A stretch of 64,000 bases of DNA from Phytophthora colocasiae (taxonomy: Eukaryota > Oomycota > Peronosporomycetes > Peronosporales > Peronosporaceae): assembly GCA_018806915.1 (NCBI GenBank), contig JAGKQI010000105.1, forward strand, positions 1,488,001 through 1,552,000, given 5' to 3'. Both the position numbers and the translations under genes were made by a program. The stretch's first letter is position 1. The number at the start of each line of letters is the position of its first letter. Below the pieces are notes generated by a model. The model searched no databases and was not told the DNA's origin. It worked only from the letters and a program-made list of their open reading frames with translations. Below are positions 11,286-21,612 of this stretch, one piece after another.

Positions 11286-11835
11286 TAGTCGGTAGTGATT
11301 GTATTAGGGTATAGCGGCGTTGGCAAGACAACTTTACTGCATCGAATGACCAGCTCAACCACTCCAACCAACGGTACCCGCAAGGATTATTTGTCCAGAA
11401 TCGCGATCGTGGGGATGCATGCAGCACCGGTGAAGGTTCAGTTGTGGGATACTGCAGGTCAAGAGAAATTCGGCAGATCGGCTACCGAGCTCCTTTTTCT
11501 GCCAAGCTGATGCGACACTAGTTGTCTACAACGCCACGGACCGGATCAGCTTCATGGGTGTACTACATGTACAATGGGTGTTGCAACTCCAATCTCACCG
11601 ACTGAAGCTTCTACCTTTTCCCTCGTCCTAAGTTCGACAAGTTGGAGAAGAAGAAGGACGTGCAGTTGCTAAACCCATAGCAGCTTCTCACTTTTCTCCA
11701 AGAGATGGTACCAACATTCAGACTTGTTTTGATACGGTCGCTACTACGCTGATTCACGCAAGTTGCAAAGACATCGGACAAGCGAACAACGTGGCGAAAA
11801 CAACGGATCTGTTCACGCGTTTCTTCGCACAATAA
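11286..11835 (+). pseudogene. Rab-family small GTPase relic (frameshifted)
   Basis: Rab/Ras motifs appear in the right order but in different frames. G1 (GYSGVGKTT) and G3 (WDTAGQEKFG) are in the first frame (to about 11499). ADATLVVYNATDRISF, the strand preceding G4, follows after a shift near the T-run at 11492-11500. A G4-like PKFDKLEKKKD (canonical NKxD degraded to PKFD) sits in the third frame at about 11627. DGTNIQTCFDTVA, the region after the G5 SAK box, returns to the second frame at about 11704. There is no ATG before G1, at least three frame changes, an ACATGT-containing insertion at 11564-11571, and no C-terminal prenylation cysteines. It is a dead copy; introns do not explain the breaks because the frame changes fall inside motifs. 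Confidence 0.8.
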
Positions 11836-11960
11836 CATTACACTAGAGATCATATGAATCAGCAGACAAAACCAATTGTATTTGCGAGCTACTACCACTT
11901 GAAAAGACATGTGCAGAAGAAGAAATTAGTTGATTAACAGTTATCGGACTTCTCGTTTTG

Positions 11961-13720
11961 CTAACTAAGATTCAAGATATCAAACCTGGAAATGACCATT
12001 ATCACAGAAAAAATTTCACTCCATGGAACCCAAAGAGATCGCCACATCTCTTCTAACGCTGGACACGATAAAAAGCAGTGTTCAACGGTCTCAATTGCTG
12101 TGCATGACTCTCGAAGGCATTGCTGGACAGTAGGGTTAATCGTTTTCAAGAAATATAACCTCGAGCTAAGTATGAGATCTCCAAAAACCTCCGAAGCATC
12201 ACATAATGTACAACCGGGAGAAGACAGCGTCGCAGCGATACATATTCTGATAATGCTTGTGAATCAGGGCTTGAGGGCATCCAAGCTCTTTCAGCGGGTG
12301 AGGGTTCACCGACGTAGTCGGGCAGAGCACATCGATCAAATCATCTCGCTTTAAGTAAGGAAAGAAACGCGTTCCTTCGCCAGACTCAACGCCAAAAACC
12401 GGTGTAAAAGTTCCTCGAGTAGAGGCTCGTAACTCTCCAACCGTTGGGTGAGGCAGCACTCGATCAAATATCTGGGATATGTGGCGATACAGCGCGAATA
12501 TGTCCGCCTGAGGCATTGTTGGTTGTAGACCATCATGAATCTCACAAAAGAATTCAAAAGCCCTCGGCCACATGAAGCCGTCACTTAGGAAATCTGCCAG
12601 GCATAACTTTTTCATAGCTGAGATCCCTCGGCATAGATGTCTGAACTTGATATTTCCTTCGCCCAATGGAGTTGGCGGTAGACCTTGCGTGTGTAAAACC
12701 TGAAAATGAATTGAAGTATTCCACCATATTCGGGAATATAGAGTTCGTTGGATAACGTTTGCTCGTGTAAGCTGTAGGGAGATGCGATCCGGCCATTTTA
12801 CTCGTTTTCAGTCCAGGAGAACTTTCCGCCACCAGAGCGGTAGCAACGCTTGTGTCTCCATCCTGATGGTTTTGGCGGATTCTGAAGCAAAAAGTCCCCA
12901 GTCCATCTTCGCGAGTAACTTCCACAACGACGTTGTAATAGTGCAGCAATTGGTCGGTACCATACGTCTTCACACTCATCTGTGTGATTACTTAGCACTT
13001 GGATAAGCTGCTGGAGAAGCGTCTTCTTGCTGCTGAGTGGCAAGGCCTTTTCTTGACAATAATTATTCCACCAGGTCCTGAACCCACGCGGTTGTATAGG
13101 ATGTACCAAGTCACTGCACTGCCACCGATTAAGAAAGCGTATCGGAATATTCACCGTCGTCGTAAAATACCAAAGTAAGGATAATCACAGCCTGCACAAT
13201 GAGACGCCGTCCCATGAGCGTCCGAGCTCTTCCTTTCCATAAGCGAAGCCGAGTCATTAGTTTTTCGTCCAGTTTTGTGTAGGTATGTCCAAGTTTCCAA
13301 ACGGAATACCAAGGTATTTGACTGATTCCCCCTTCTTGGGCGACCGAAGACCGGAGCTGTTTTGTGCTTATTCAGGCTCATGATCACGCTTTTGGCTGGA
13401 TTGAGCATTGCACCCGAACCATCACAGTAAATATCAACCAGCCTACGCCGGGTTGTGCAGTACCTTGGTAAATGCTTCGACGTCTTCATTCGTGTAGTTC
13501 AAGTAACCAGCGATGCGCAGTCCCAGCAGCTTCCTGCGTAAATCGTTGTCCACGGATGCTTAGTGCCAGGATAGGAACTCCGATGCCATCATCGCGAGTC
13601 GACGGTCCGAATGCATACCAGCTTCTGCACAAAATTCTCTCCAGTTTTTCCTTCCTGAGTTTCACTGCGTGAAGTATTCGTGAATGGGACTCCCGTATAG
13701 TAAAGAGGCACAATAAACAC
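11961..13720 (-). mobile_element. Decayed 3' half of a LINE-type (non-LTR) retrotransposon
   Basis: Minus-strand fragments in several frames line up with the C-terminal half of a LINE ORF2. From 13.6 kb downwards there is a reverse-transcriptase palm remnant, IAGYLNYTNEDVEAF (about 13460-13500), where active elements have a Y-x-DD box; then the following segment with GSGAMLNPAKS (about 13390-13430); then long degraded stretches; and near 12.0-12.1 kb a zinc-binding knuckle of the zf-RVT type (C-x5-E-x2-H-x4-C). No endonuclease or ORF1 part is visible, fitting 5' truncation. Several stops and frame changes, plus the lost catalytic aspartates, show it is dead. The element family was not determined. 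Confidence 0.65.
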
Positions 13721-14039
13721 TGGACAGACGTAGTTCAGACACTACGCCATATTGATACGATTTCGGTACTGCTGTCCGTGCGTCAAAACCAGTGATCGAC
13801 TCCACACCGTACACCACGCAATATCAAGGAACTTGCGTGGTGTCGTATCGAAATATTGATACGTAGCTGACCCAGAGAGCTACTACCACTTGAAAAGAAA
13901 TGAATAAGGAAAACAATTTGCTGCACTTCCACGATTCCTCGACTGGTACACACGAATACCACGTCGATCCTCTTGTCTGCTCATAGCTCAAATCAACTCT
14001 CAAAAGCGAACCTGCAGTCGGTTCTCCCACTTACGCGAC
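13721..14039. other. Intergenic, no gene seen
   Basis: No supported coding or RNA feature; it separates the LINE relic from a small degraded coding-like patch. Confidence 0.5.
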
Positions 14040-14235
14040 GATCTTGGGGCCGATCACAGGCACGTAGCTGAGCACCGCCACAGTGATGCCCTTAAGTTCC
14101 GTACGTGGACGACGACGCGTGAACCACTTGCGACTTGGTGTAGTCAGCGGCACCAGCAATTGTGACCTTCAAGACGGTAAAGTCCTTAGTCTTCCAGGCG
14201 ACATCCACAGTTCTTCTTCAGAGCGAACTGCATCC
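14037..14235 (-). pseudogene. Unrecognised short coding-like remnant
   Basis: On the minus strand, short phrases in two frames look protein-like (for example [15 protein letters not shown], then after a frame change GITVAVLSYVPVIG ending in a TAA at about 14037). It is too short and broken to assign to a family. It may be a gene fragment or chance. Confidence 0.2.
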
Positions 14236-14239
14236 TAAA

Positions 14240-14777
14240 CGGCTACATTAGCGCAACATCACAAACAAAAACACGTTTTATATTGTTATGATTGGTCGAA
14301 TAAATTTCTACTTTGTTTTTAAATTACCATTTGATGTTGCTGGTAGACGACAGGAGCAACATCCATCCGAATTTATAAAATTATATAAAACATAACGTAT
14401 AGCAGTTATGTCAGACAGCCCACCAGACCAAAAAGGCCAAAACGAATTTCACAGGGATAAGAAAATAGAGGAATAGCAGGCGACTGGGATCTACCCCTTA
14501 GCTCGGAAATAAAATTTCCGAGAATAGCTGAAAAACTGTCTGGGAAATGCTGCTTCTACATATCTTGCTGCACTCACAGTACCTCAAATCGAGAATGGAG
14601 ACGGTAACGATGGGGTAATATAGCTAGGTGTCCGCGACTTTGGATGTTCCTACGGCTTGTGGAGTAGATAGACCGTAACCAAAATTTGGATACACTTGAA
14701 GGTTGGATTCCAACTTTCGGAAGTTGAGTACATGTATCTGAACAGTCCTGTGAATCGTACGTTTTCACGTTAGTTGT
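14240..14777. other. Intergenic, AT-rich, no gene seen
   Basis: AT-rich spacer downstream of the lipase gene. It holds one copy each of two dispersed short motifs: an AAAATTTGGATA block (14681-14692) and TACATGTA (14729-14736). Nothing coding is supported. Confidence 0.55.
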
Positions 14778-16061
14778 TTAATATCCGGTACCGATGTACA
14801 GCTCGAGCTGATCCAGTACGGATTGGTATACCCTTTCGTTGGCATCCATTGCCCAGGTGAAGTCCATGTGGCTAAAATCGCTGACCTCTTGATCGTGGAT
14901 GACTGTAGAATTGGGCATGGCAGCTCTGAGAAGGTCAATATCAGTTGAAGTGGTTAAGATGTCATTCGCGCCTGTAAAGAAGCCTGTGCGGGGGTACGTC
15001 ATACTGCTGACGGGGAAAGCTGGTGGGTCGAAACTGCCATATTTCTCCTTGTTCTCGCAGATTCGCTTCGAGCAGAGTTTAATCCCAAGAATTCGAAGAC
15101 ACCCACAGCCGTAGTTGTACGCCGAAAACGTTCCTTTGCGGATACTTTGTGCGAAGTGGCCCATATTCTTGACGGAAGTTCCAGCTGGCATCTCGGAGAG
15201 GTACACAGCGACGCGAGAAGAGTTCCAGTTCTCGGAGACTCCGGATACCAGTGCAAGTGCAGTCTCACACACCTCAGGGTTCAACGTGCAGGCAGCAGCT
15301 TCAATGACCTCCTGCAGTACTTTGTTCTGCGATAAAAACTCGACCTGACCGAAAACCTCGAAGATCTTGTCCAAGTACACTTTAGCCAGAAACTGGAGCG
15401 CTTTAGCCTTGGTATTTCCGAGCCATGCAACAGGAGCAAGAGCTGCGAAATACGACACGGTTTGAGCGAGTTCCTGGTCGTTGGAGAAGGCTACAAACGC
15501 CTGTGTTGTACCCTCTGAATGGCCGACAAGAGCCACCGTATCCTGTTTTGAAGTCTCTCGGACGTAGTTGAGCATCGCTGGCAGATCAAACCGACCCATT
15601 TCTTCCCAGCTGAAATCCCAGAATGCGTCGTCCTCGGTTGTGTACTTGACATGACCAGTGGAGTATGTGTTGCCACGGTTGTTTCCCAGCCAAACGTCGT
15701 ACCCAGCATCAGCGAGAACGAAGGCGAGACTCTGGTTCCTGAAGTTGCAGACCCATGAAAAGCTGCTGTCGAGTAGACCGTGTTGCACCAAGACGGCAGG
15801 TTTGTCTGTAACAACCTCTAGTTCTGATTGACTCTCGTCGTATGACTTGGGCAGGCGGTGCAATGTGAGGATGTACCCGTCCGCTGTGGTTACATTGTGT
15901 GTCTCCGCCACGTATCCGCGCGCTTCGATGAGCTCCACAGTTGACTTGCCGACATCCGGATCCAGATTGACTTGCTCGACCTCGTCTATAGAGTGAACGA
16001 CGGATGTTGCTAGCACTAGGAACAGCACCAGTGATATTTGCTGGAAGATCCCTCGCGTCAT
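14778..16061 (-). CDS. Secreted acid/gastric lipase-like alpha/beta hydrolase
   Basis: An intronless 427-residue protein. I chose the ATG at 16061 because it places a clean signal peptide (MTRGIFQQISLVLFLVLATS, cut near VVHS) at the N-terminus; the frame extends nine codons upstream only without an ATG. Motifs of the lysosomal acid/gastric lipase family: the N-terminal lid helix domain with 'ARGYVAETHNVTTADGYIL', an oxyanion region HGLLDSS, the nucleophile elbow GHSEG (Ser182), Asp in the GANDILT loop, and His in SHMDF near the C-terminus. The family hydrolyses triacylglycerols or sterol esters; here it is likely secreted or vacuolar. A TCATTTCC initiator-like site lies 30-36 bp upstream (16090-16097, minus). 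Confidence 0.88.
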   Translation of the reverse strand: MTRGIFQQISLVLFLVLATSVVHSIDEVEQVNLDPDVGKSTVELIEARGYVAETHNVTTADGYILTLHRLPKSYDESQSELEVVTDKPAVLVQHGLLDSSFSWVCNFRNQSLAFVLADAGYDVWLGNNRGNTYSTGHVKYTTEDDAFWDFSWEEMGRFDLPAMLNYVRETSKQDTVALVGHSEGTTQAFVAFSNDQELAQTVSYFAALAPVAWLGNTKAKALQFLAKVYLDKIFEVFGQVEFLSQNKVLQEVIEAAACTLNPEVCETALALVSGVSENWNSSRVAVYLSEMPAGTSVKNMGHFAQSIRKGTFSAYNYGCGCLRILGIKLCSKRICENKEKYGSFDPPAFPVSSMTYPRTGFFTGANDILTTSTDIDLLRAAMPNSTVIHDQEVSDFSHMDFTWAMDANERVYQSVLDQLELYIGTGY

Positions 16062-16696
16062 GATGCAGTAGCTGCGTACTCGACGCACCGGAAATGATAG
16101 ACTGCCGGTCTCAGTGACCTCGTCGTTATTCCTGCAGATGTTTGAGCAGAGCTCATGATCTGCAAAGTTATCAACGAGATTTTTGTATGAAGATCGTTGG
16201 TGCTACGTCGTGTTGAAGGTCGCTCCGTACATCGCGATCACCAATGTGTGGATTGGGACTACCGGTACCTCGAAGTCGACTGTCGAAGCTAGCGTCGCAG
16301 TGGGATGGCAGCTTGCAGCGTGATAGCATAGCGCACGCGTGTAATATCGATGACTCTGCCATTGTTTTTAAAGATGGCGAAGGCCATTCGATGAACAATG
16401 AAGCCCGTTAGCAGGCACGGATTAAATATTATAGCGACGCAGCAGGAGTTACTTGTATCCTGACTACGATAGGTTAGTTGGAATTCACGTTTGCGGTGTT
16501 TTTGGTGGGGTAGACCAAAGTCAGGTGACGACTCATTAGTTGCAAAGACGTCCATATTGTAATAACCGAAATCTTGCCTTACATGTCACGAGTTCGTTGA
16601 TATTGAGAATCTCAACTTGAGGCTGAAAACAACCGTCACGCCTCACTTGGTACAGTTCCACAAACATATCTAAAACACACGATCTCTTAAACTAAC
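16062..16696. other. Intergenic, no gene seen
   Basis: Upstream region of the lipase gene and downstream flank of the YrhK-like gene; no supported feature apart from the lipase initiator-like site. Confidence 0.5.
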
Positions 16697-17500
16697 TTAC
16701 TTCCCACCGATCTTGTCACTGCTTCTTCCTCTGATAAGTCGATACGTATCCGGGGCCAATGCACAACTGTTAACGATGAAGCTTACACTCCCAAACACGT
16801 AGTACGTGATGGCAACATTCATATAGTGCGTGCCTTCGTCCACCTGGTTAATGTACTTGGGTAGGTAGAACCAGCTACCGATGATAAAGCAGAGTCCGCC
16901 GACAAACGTTCCAAGCGCTGCCACTGTCCCCCAGCAGAAAATATTCGAGAACCTGAAGGTTGTGACTCGCGGGTCCTCGTGAGTCAGACAGATGAAGAGG
17001 ATGTCAGCCACGGCTGCAATGCAGAAAAGGATGCAACCAATAATGAAGGCCCAACACCCGAGCTCCGGAGACTTCGGATACCACGAAGGGAGGAAGAAGA
17101 GTCCTCCTAGGATGAAGATCGACGTGGCCATGTAGTTACATAACGCTATGAACGCTCGTAGAACTTGACGAAGTAGAGTCCCGTGGTTGTAACGCACAGT
17201 CTGGATGAAGTCGAGGTTGGCGCCGATGAAGAAGCAGATACAACCGACCACGAAGTCCCAACTACCGAAAGTGCCGGCCTTGTCGTTCCACATGACCGAG
17301 TATTTTGGATAGAAGAAGATGGAACCGAGCAGGAAGAGCTGAGAGCCCAGGAAATACGCGAGGACGCGTGAGATTTCAACACCTTTTTCCCATGCAGCGA
17401 GTGTGTGGTTGGCTGGTAGTAGAATGGAAGGAGCTGGGTGTGTTGGTGTAATCTGCACCGAGTATGAGTAGTACGAGTTGCGTGGGGTGATTCCTGGCAT
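16697..17500 (-). CDS. YrhK-like multi-pass membrane protein
   Basis: A 267-residue intronless protein from the ATG at 17500. After a polar N-terminus of about 45 residues there are about seven hydrophobic segments arranged as repeated pairs, each with a Gly-Ser/Gly-Gly turn and an 'FFxPxxY' phrase (LGSIFFYPKYS; LGGLFFLPSWYP; IIGSWFYLPKY). This repeated pair is the hallmark of YrhK-like domains, found in bacterial and protist membrane proteins with no known activity. The protein ends with a polar basic tail. Location is a cellular membrane; function unknown. Confidence 0.65.
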   Translation of the reverse strand: MPGITPRNSYYSYSVQITPTHPAPSILLPANHTLAAWEKGVEISRVLAYFLGSQLFLLGSIFFYPKYSVMWNDKAGTFGSWDFVVGCICFFIGANLDFIQTVRYNHGTLLRQVLRAFIALCNYMATSIFILGGLFFLPSWYPKSPELGCWAFIIGCILFCIAAVADILFICLTHEDPRVTTFRFSNIFCWGTVAALGTFVGGLCFIIGSWFYLPKYINQVDEGTHYMNVAITYYVFGSVSFIVNSCALAPDTYRLIRGRSSDKIGGK

Positions 17501-18012
17501 TCTTTTGGCTGGTGGCGATATGCTTTGTGCGCTTGATGGATGAAGAATTCAGAAATGAATGTGAGCACTGCTGGGACACAGGGAAGCACGAGCCAGACGC
17601 AGGGATAAAGCCGTGTTCGCCAAGCAAAGCGATGCAGACACGGAAGTCCAACCAAAACACGGCAATGGTTTCTATCGGGAGATCAACTTTGCAAGTTGCG
17701 ACTGATCCGGCTGTGAGTTTTTGAGCGTGTTTGTTGGTTCTTTTGGTTATCCTGCAGCTACAAGAACGAGATCGTTTCGACAACAGGTCTGGTAAACAGG
17801 GATATCCGACTCGGGTGTATGCTTCTCTACTGTTGTGTAATTTATTGGGCCGGACACCTTGGCTTTCAAAGATCTGCGAAGTGTACTTGTCGTCAATGAT
17901 AACTTACCAGTGTACATACACAAATACATATCTTGGGTCATCGTCAACGCTTCGACCGTCAGTTTATCAATATGTTTTTCTTCATTCACAATTTCATCAG
18001 TAAACAAACTCT
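17501..18012. other. Intergenic, no gene seen
   Basis: Spacer between the YrhK-like gene start and the 3' end of the spinster-type transporter. Short frames here look like chance. Confidence 0.5.
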
Positions 18013-19551
18013 TTAGATCTCCGCTGGTGCTGTTAGAACGAATCCTCCCTTCCTTTGCCTTCTCTTGACTGCAACCATAGCCAGAGCCCACAGAATGACC
18101 GCCCAGACCATCCACAGCACCGACAATAGCATGAAATTCTTGAGTCCGTCTTGGTCCTCGCTGCACAGTGGATTCAGAACTGCATCACCGTCTTCTTCCA
18201 CTGTTCCGCAGTTCGGCGCCCATTTATCCCGCACTACACCCATGACAATAGGAGCTGGAACGTCTCCAAAGACGTGGATGATCACTGCGTTGGCAGAAAT
18301 GGCCATCGATCTACGGGAGGACGGGAACAGCTCGAGCACCGCAACCATCTCAGGCCCCCATAGTGCGCACATACAGAAGAGAGCGATCGTGAAACACGCG
18401 AGAAAAGCTCCTTTGCTGTCCGATATGAAACACATGATCAACGCAAACACCTCGGCTATCGTCACGTAGAGGAAGAGTGACGAGACCGCGACAAAACACC
18501 TTTTACCAGGCACTGTAGTGTGTTTTGTATGGCGATCCAGCACAAACCCCCCTAACGGTGTACCAATGAGACTAGTGACAGCCACAATACCTCCAAAGAT
18601 GAGTGACGCCGACGTCTCGTCCGAGAACAACCCCAGCCCAATGAACACGTCCGGTCCGAAGGCGTTAAACACGCCCAACGTGAACGTATACGCACCATGA
18701 GCCAATACTACCAGCAAGAATGGGACGTCCGAGATGATCTCCCACCACGTTTGAAGGAACGGCTTGGGTTCTCCATTTTCTGGCGACAACATCTCAACTT
18801 GGAGTTTATCTGGTGACAATTCACTCACGTTCTTATCGATAGTATTGTGGCTCTCCCTTGACAATGACATGACTTCACTGGCGAACTCATTCGTGAACAC
18901 GAGCGGCTTCCTTAGCGCTACTTCATCGTCCGAAGGCGGCACGACATTGAGCTCGTCCGGGACGCAGAACAAGCAGCAGAAGACTAGACACGCCATCAAG
19001 ATGGCTTCAAAGTAGAACGCCCCCGCCCACGTCAAGGCCGATTCAGCGAAGAGTGAGCCATATACGAATCCGATGGCGGTGCCCACGATAACTGACGCCA
19101 AGTAGATTCCAACGTAGAACGATCTACGCGTTGGTGGAGCGTGTCGGTCAATAAATGGAGGTGCTACACACTGGAACGAAGCTTCTCCGACGCCACTGAG
19201 CACTCTACCGACGATAAGTAGTGCGTAGCTGTTGACATGTTCGGAGATGGCACAGATGATGATGGCTACAATCCAGATACTCGTCCCCAGTGATACGATT
19301 CGAAATGGACGATGTGTCAATGCGAAGTACCCGAAGACAATGGAGAGAACGGAGTGGCCAATAATGAACGATGAAGACAGTAGACCGAAGTACACGGACT
19401 GATCCGTGACAGCTACACCCAGAGACGACGAAATGAAGTGGCGGAAGCTCTGAGGAGCTCCCGGGATGATCCCCCTGTCGATGTAGTTTAGCAGGTTCAC
19501 AAGACACAGCAACACGATGAGCCCCTGCGACTGGATCTGGAACGTCTTCAT
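18013..19551 (-). CDS. Spinster-type major facilitator superfamily transporter
   Basis: An intronless MFS protein of 512 residues from the ATG at 19551. An in-frame ATG at 19656 would add 35 residues, but similarity to the neighbouring copy begins at MKTFQIQSQGLIVLL, favouring the shorter start. About twelve hydrophobic segments; TM1 carries the spinster signature LNYIDRGIIPGAP, and the cytoplasmic loop after TM2-3 and the FVLDRHTK segment after TM7-8 fit MFS loops 2-3 and 8-9. A long acidic central loop (about 235-300) separates the halves. Spinster proteins export lysophospholipids or sphingosine phosphate from lysosome-like compartments; the substrate here is not known. A decayed tandem copy lies immediately upstream. 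Confidence 0.8.
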   Translation of the reverse strand: MKTFQIQSQGLIVLLCLVNLLNYIDRGIIPGAPQSFRHFISSSLGVAVTDQSVYFGLLSSSFIIGHSVLSIVFGYFALTHRPFRIVSLGTSIWIVAIIICAISEHVNSYALLIVGRVLSGVGEASFQCVAPPFIDRHAPPTRRSFYVGIYLASVIVGTAIGFVYGSLFAESALTWAGAFYFEAILMACLVFCCLFCVPDELNVVPPSDDEVALRKPLVFTNEFASEVMSLSRESHNTIDKNVSELSPDKLQVEMLSPENGEPKPFLQTWWEIISDVPFLLVVLAHGAYTFTLGVFNAFGPDVFIGLGLFSDETSASLIFGGIVAVTSLIGTPLGGFVLDRHTKHTTVPGKRCFVAVSSLFLYVTIAEVFALIMCFISDSKGAFLACFTIALFCMCALWGPEMVAVLELFPSSRRSMAISANAVIIHVFGDVPAPIVMGVVRDKWAPNCGTVEEDGDAVLNPLCSEDQDGLKNFMLLSVLWMVWAVILWALAMVAVKRRQRKGGFVLTAPAEI

Positions 19552-19700
19552 GTTCACGTGACGTCCAGCGAGCAGAATGGCGAGTGAAGAAGACCGACGG
19601 TAGGCGGACAGCCGTGGTACTGCACATCTCACGTCGATTAGTCCGCTGTTGAACATCCACTTGAGCTTTTCGACAGTCCCTGGCTCATGTTGTTGATGGT

Positions 19701-21148
19701 TTAACTGCTTGGTAGTCGAAGTGAGTCGTTCCTCTGCCTTATCTTAACGATGAAGGCAGTCATACCCCACAGCAGCACTGCCCAGATCATCCACAGTGTC
19801 GAAAGTAGCATAAAATTCTTGAGTCCGTCTTGATCCTCGTTGCACTGCGGATTCAGGTTGGCGTCGCCGTCGTCACCTTCCACGGCGCCGCAGTTCGGTG
19901 CCCATTTATCCCAATGCCCATGACGGTGGGGGCAGGCACGTCGCCGAAGATGTGGATAATGACGGTGTTCGATGAGATGGCCAGTGACCGGCGCGACCCG
20001 AGGATCGCCACCATCTGAGGCCCCCACAGCGCACACATGCCGAGGAAACCGATAGTGAAGCACACGAGGAAAATCGTTTTGTGGCCACCAAGGAAGCACA
20101 TAACGAGGATAAAAACTTCTGCGACCGTGACGTACACGAAGATTGACAACATAGCAGTGAAACACCTCTTATCGGGCGCGGTCGTGGCCTTCGTCTGTCG
20201 ATCAAGGAGCCAACCACCCAACAGCGTACCGATAAGGCCACCAATTGCCACGATAATGCCGAACACTAAGGACGCGGACGTCTCATCAGTGAATAGACCC
20301 AAACCAACGAACAGGTCGGGACCTTACGTGTTGAACACTCCAAGTGTGAACGTGTACGCGCCATTGCCCAGTACAAAGAGTAGGAAAAGGGGTTCGAGAG
20401 TACGTTCCATGACGCGAGAAAGAATGGCTCCTTCGTGAACACATACTGCTCCATCCTGTCCGAGTTTATGGATGGAAATTCGCTTGGCGACGCAAACGAT
20501 TTCGTCATGGCGAGTTCATCATCAGTAGGCGCTACATTCAGCTCATCGGGTACGCAGAACAAGCAGCAACAGACCAAAAGAAGCATCAGAAGCGCCTCGA
20601 GGAAGTATCCAGAGCCCCACGTCAAAGATGAACTTGCGAACGCCGAACCGTACACGAAGCCGATAGCTTCGCCTACGAACACCGAAGCCAAGTAGACTCC
20701 GACATAGAGAGATCCACGTTCCGGTGGAGCATGACGATCAAAAAACGGAGGCACCACACACTGGAAAGAGGCTTCCCCTGCACTACATGTACTTAACACC
20801 CGACCGACAATTAACAATACGTAGCTGTTGACATACTCGGATACTCCACATTTTACAATGGTCACGATCCAGAGACTCGATCCAAGTGCGATGAGACGGA
20901 TCGATCGACAACTAAGCGCGTAGTATCCGAAGACAATGGAGAGAACTGAGTGGCCGATGATAACTAACGACGATAGAAGACCAAAGTACACGGATTGATT
21001 CGTGACGGCCACATCCCAGAGACGATGTGATAAAGTGGCGAAAGTTCTGTGGAGCCCCTGGAATGATTCCACGGTCCAAGTAGTTGAGCATGTTGATGAG
21101 ACAGAGCACCACAATGAGCCCCTGGGACTGGATTTTGCATGTCTTCAT
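19701..21148 (-). pseudogene. Tandem spinster-type MFS copy, inactivated
   Basis: It aligns along its whole length with the intact gene downstream, starting at MKTCKIQSQGLIVVL (ATG 21148) and ending in the same VKIRQR-type tail. Breaks: an extra base just after the SSLG phrase (about 21017-21027); a frame change at the CCCCTTTT run near 20385-20400; an in-frame TAA where the intact copy reads FNAFGP (about 20325); and a small deletion near 19910-19925 shifting the last ~70 codons. The central acidic loop is shorter, and a TACATGTA-containing insertion sits at 20784-20791. Such damage cannot be spliced away, so it is a pseudogene unless the assembly is faulty. Confidence 0.85.
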
Positions 21149-21612
21149 CGTCGTCAAAGCCTTATCTTCTTTTATCGTAAAATGAGCAACACCAGAGGTT
21201 GACAGGCAGCACCGCGTAGGCGCATGGTGGTTAACGTGCGTCTCCCTGCAGCCATCTTCGAATGTTGGGTTGGGCCAGATACTGCGAGCCCATGAAGACC
21301 TGCCACGACTTTGCCCGGTTAGGTTGCTGACAGTGAGCATGTGCATGAACAATATGCCCCGAAATTTGGATTTCAATCCGTTTCCAATTTTTGGATAGAC
21401 ATTACTTTTCCACGTAATCTCGTTCCAGTTACTGCATGTAGAATGCTGTAGTCTTCTAGCAATTGTGGTGGCTCTCTACCTTGTTTCCCCCATCGACAAA
21501 CGCTGACGCATCATTAAAAAGGAAATGTAGAAGTCATTTGATATGTCTGTGTTGGCAGTTTTACTGGAATTGGATAGAAAGGTTGAGCAGTGTCGGACTA
21601 TCAAGGGCCCTC
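21149..21612. other. Intergenic, no gene seen
   Basis: Spacer between the MFS pseudogene and the 3' end of the carnitine acyltransferase. It contains two copies of the dispersed 'ATTTGGAT/TTTTGGATA' motif (21362-21372 and about 21385-21398). Confidence 0.5.
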
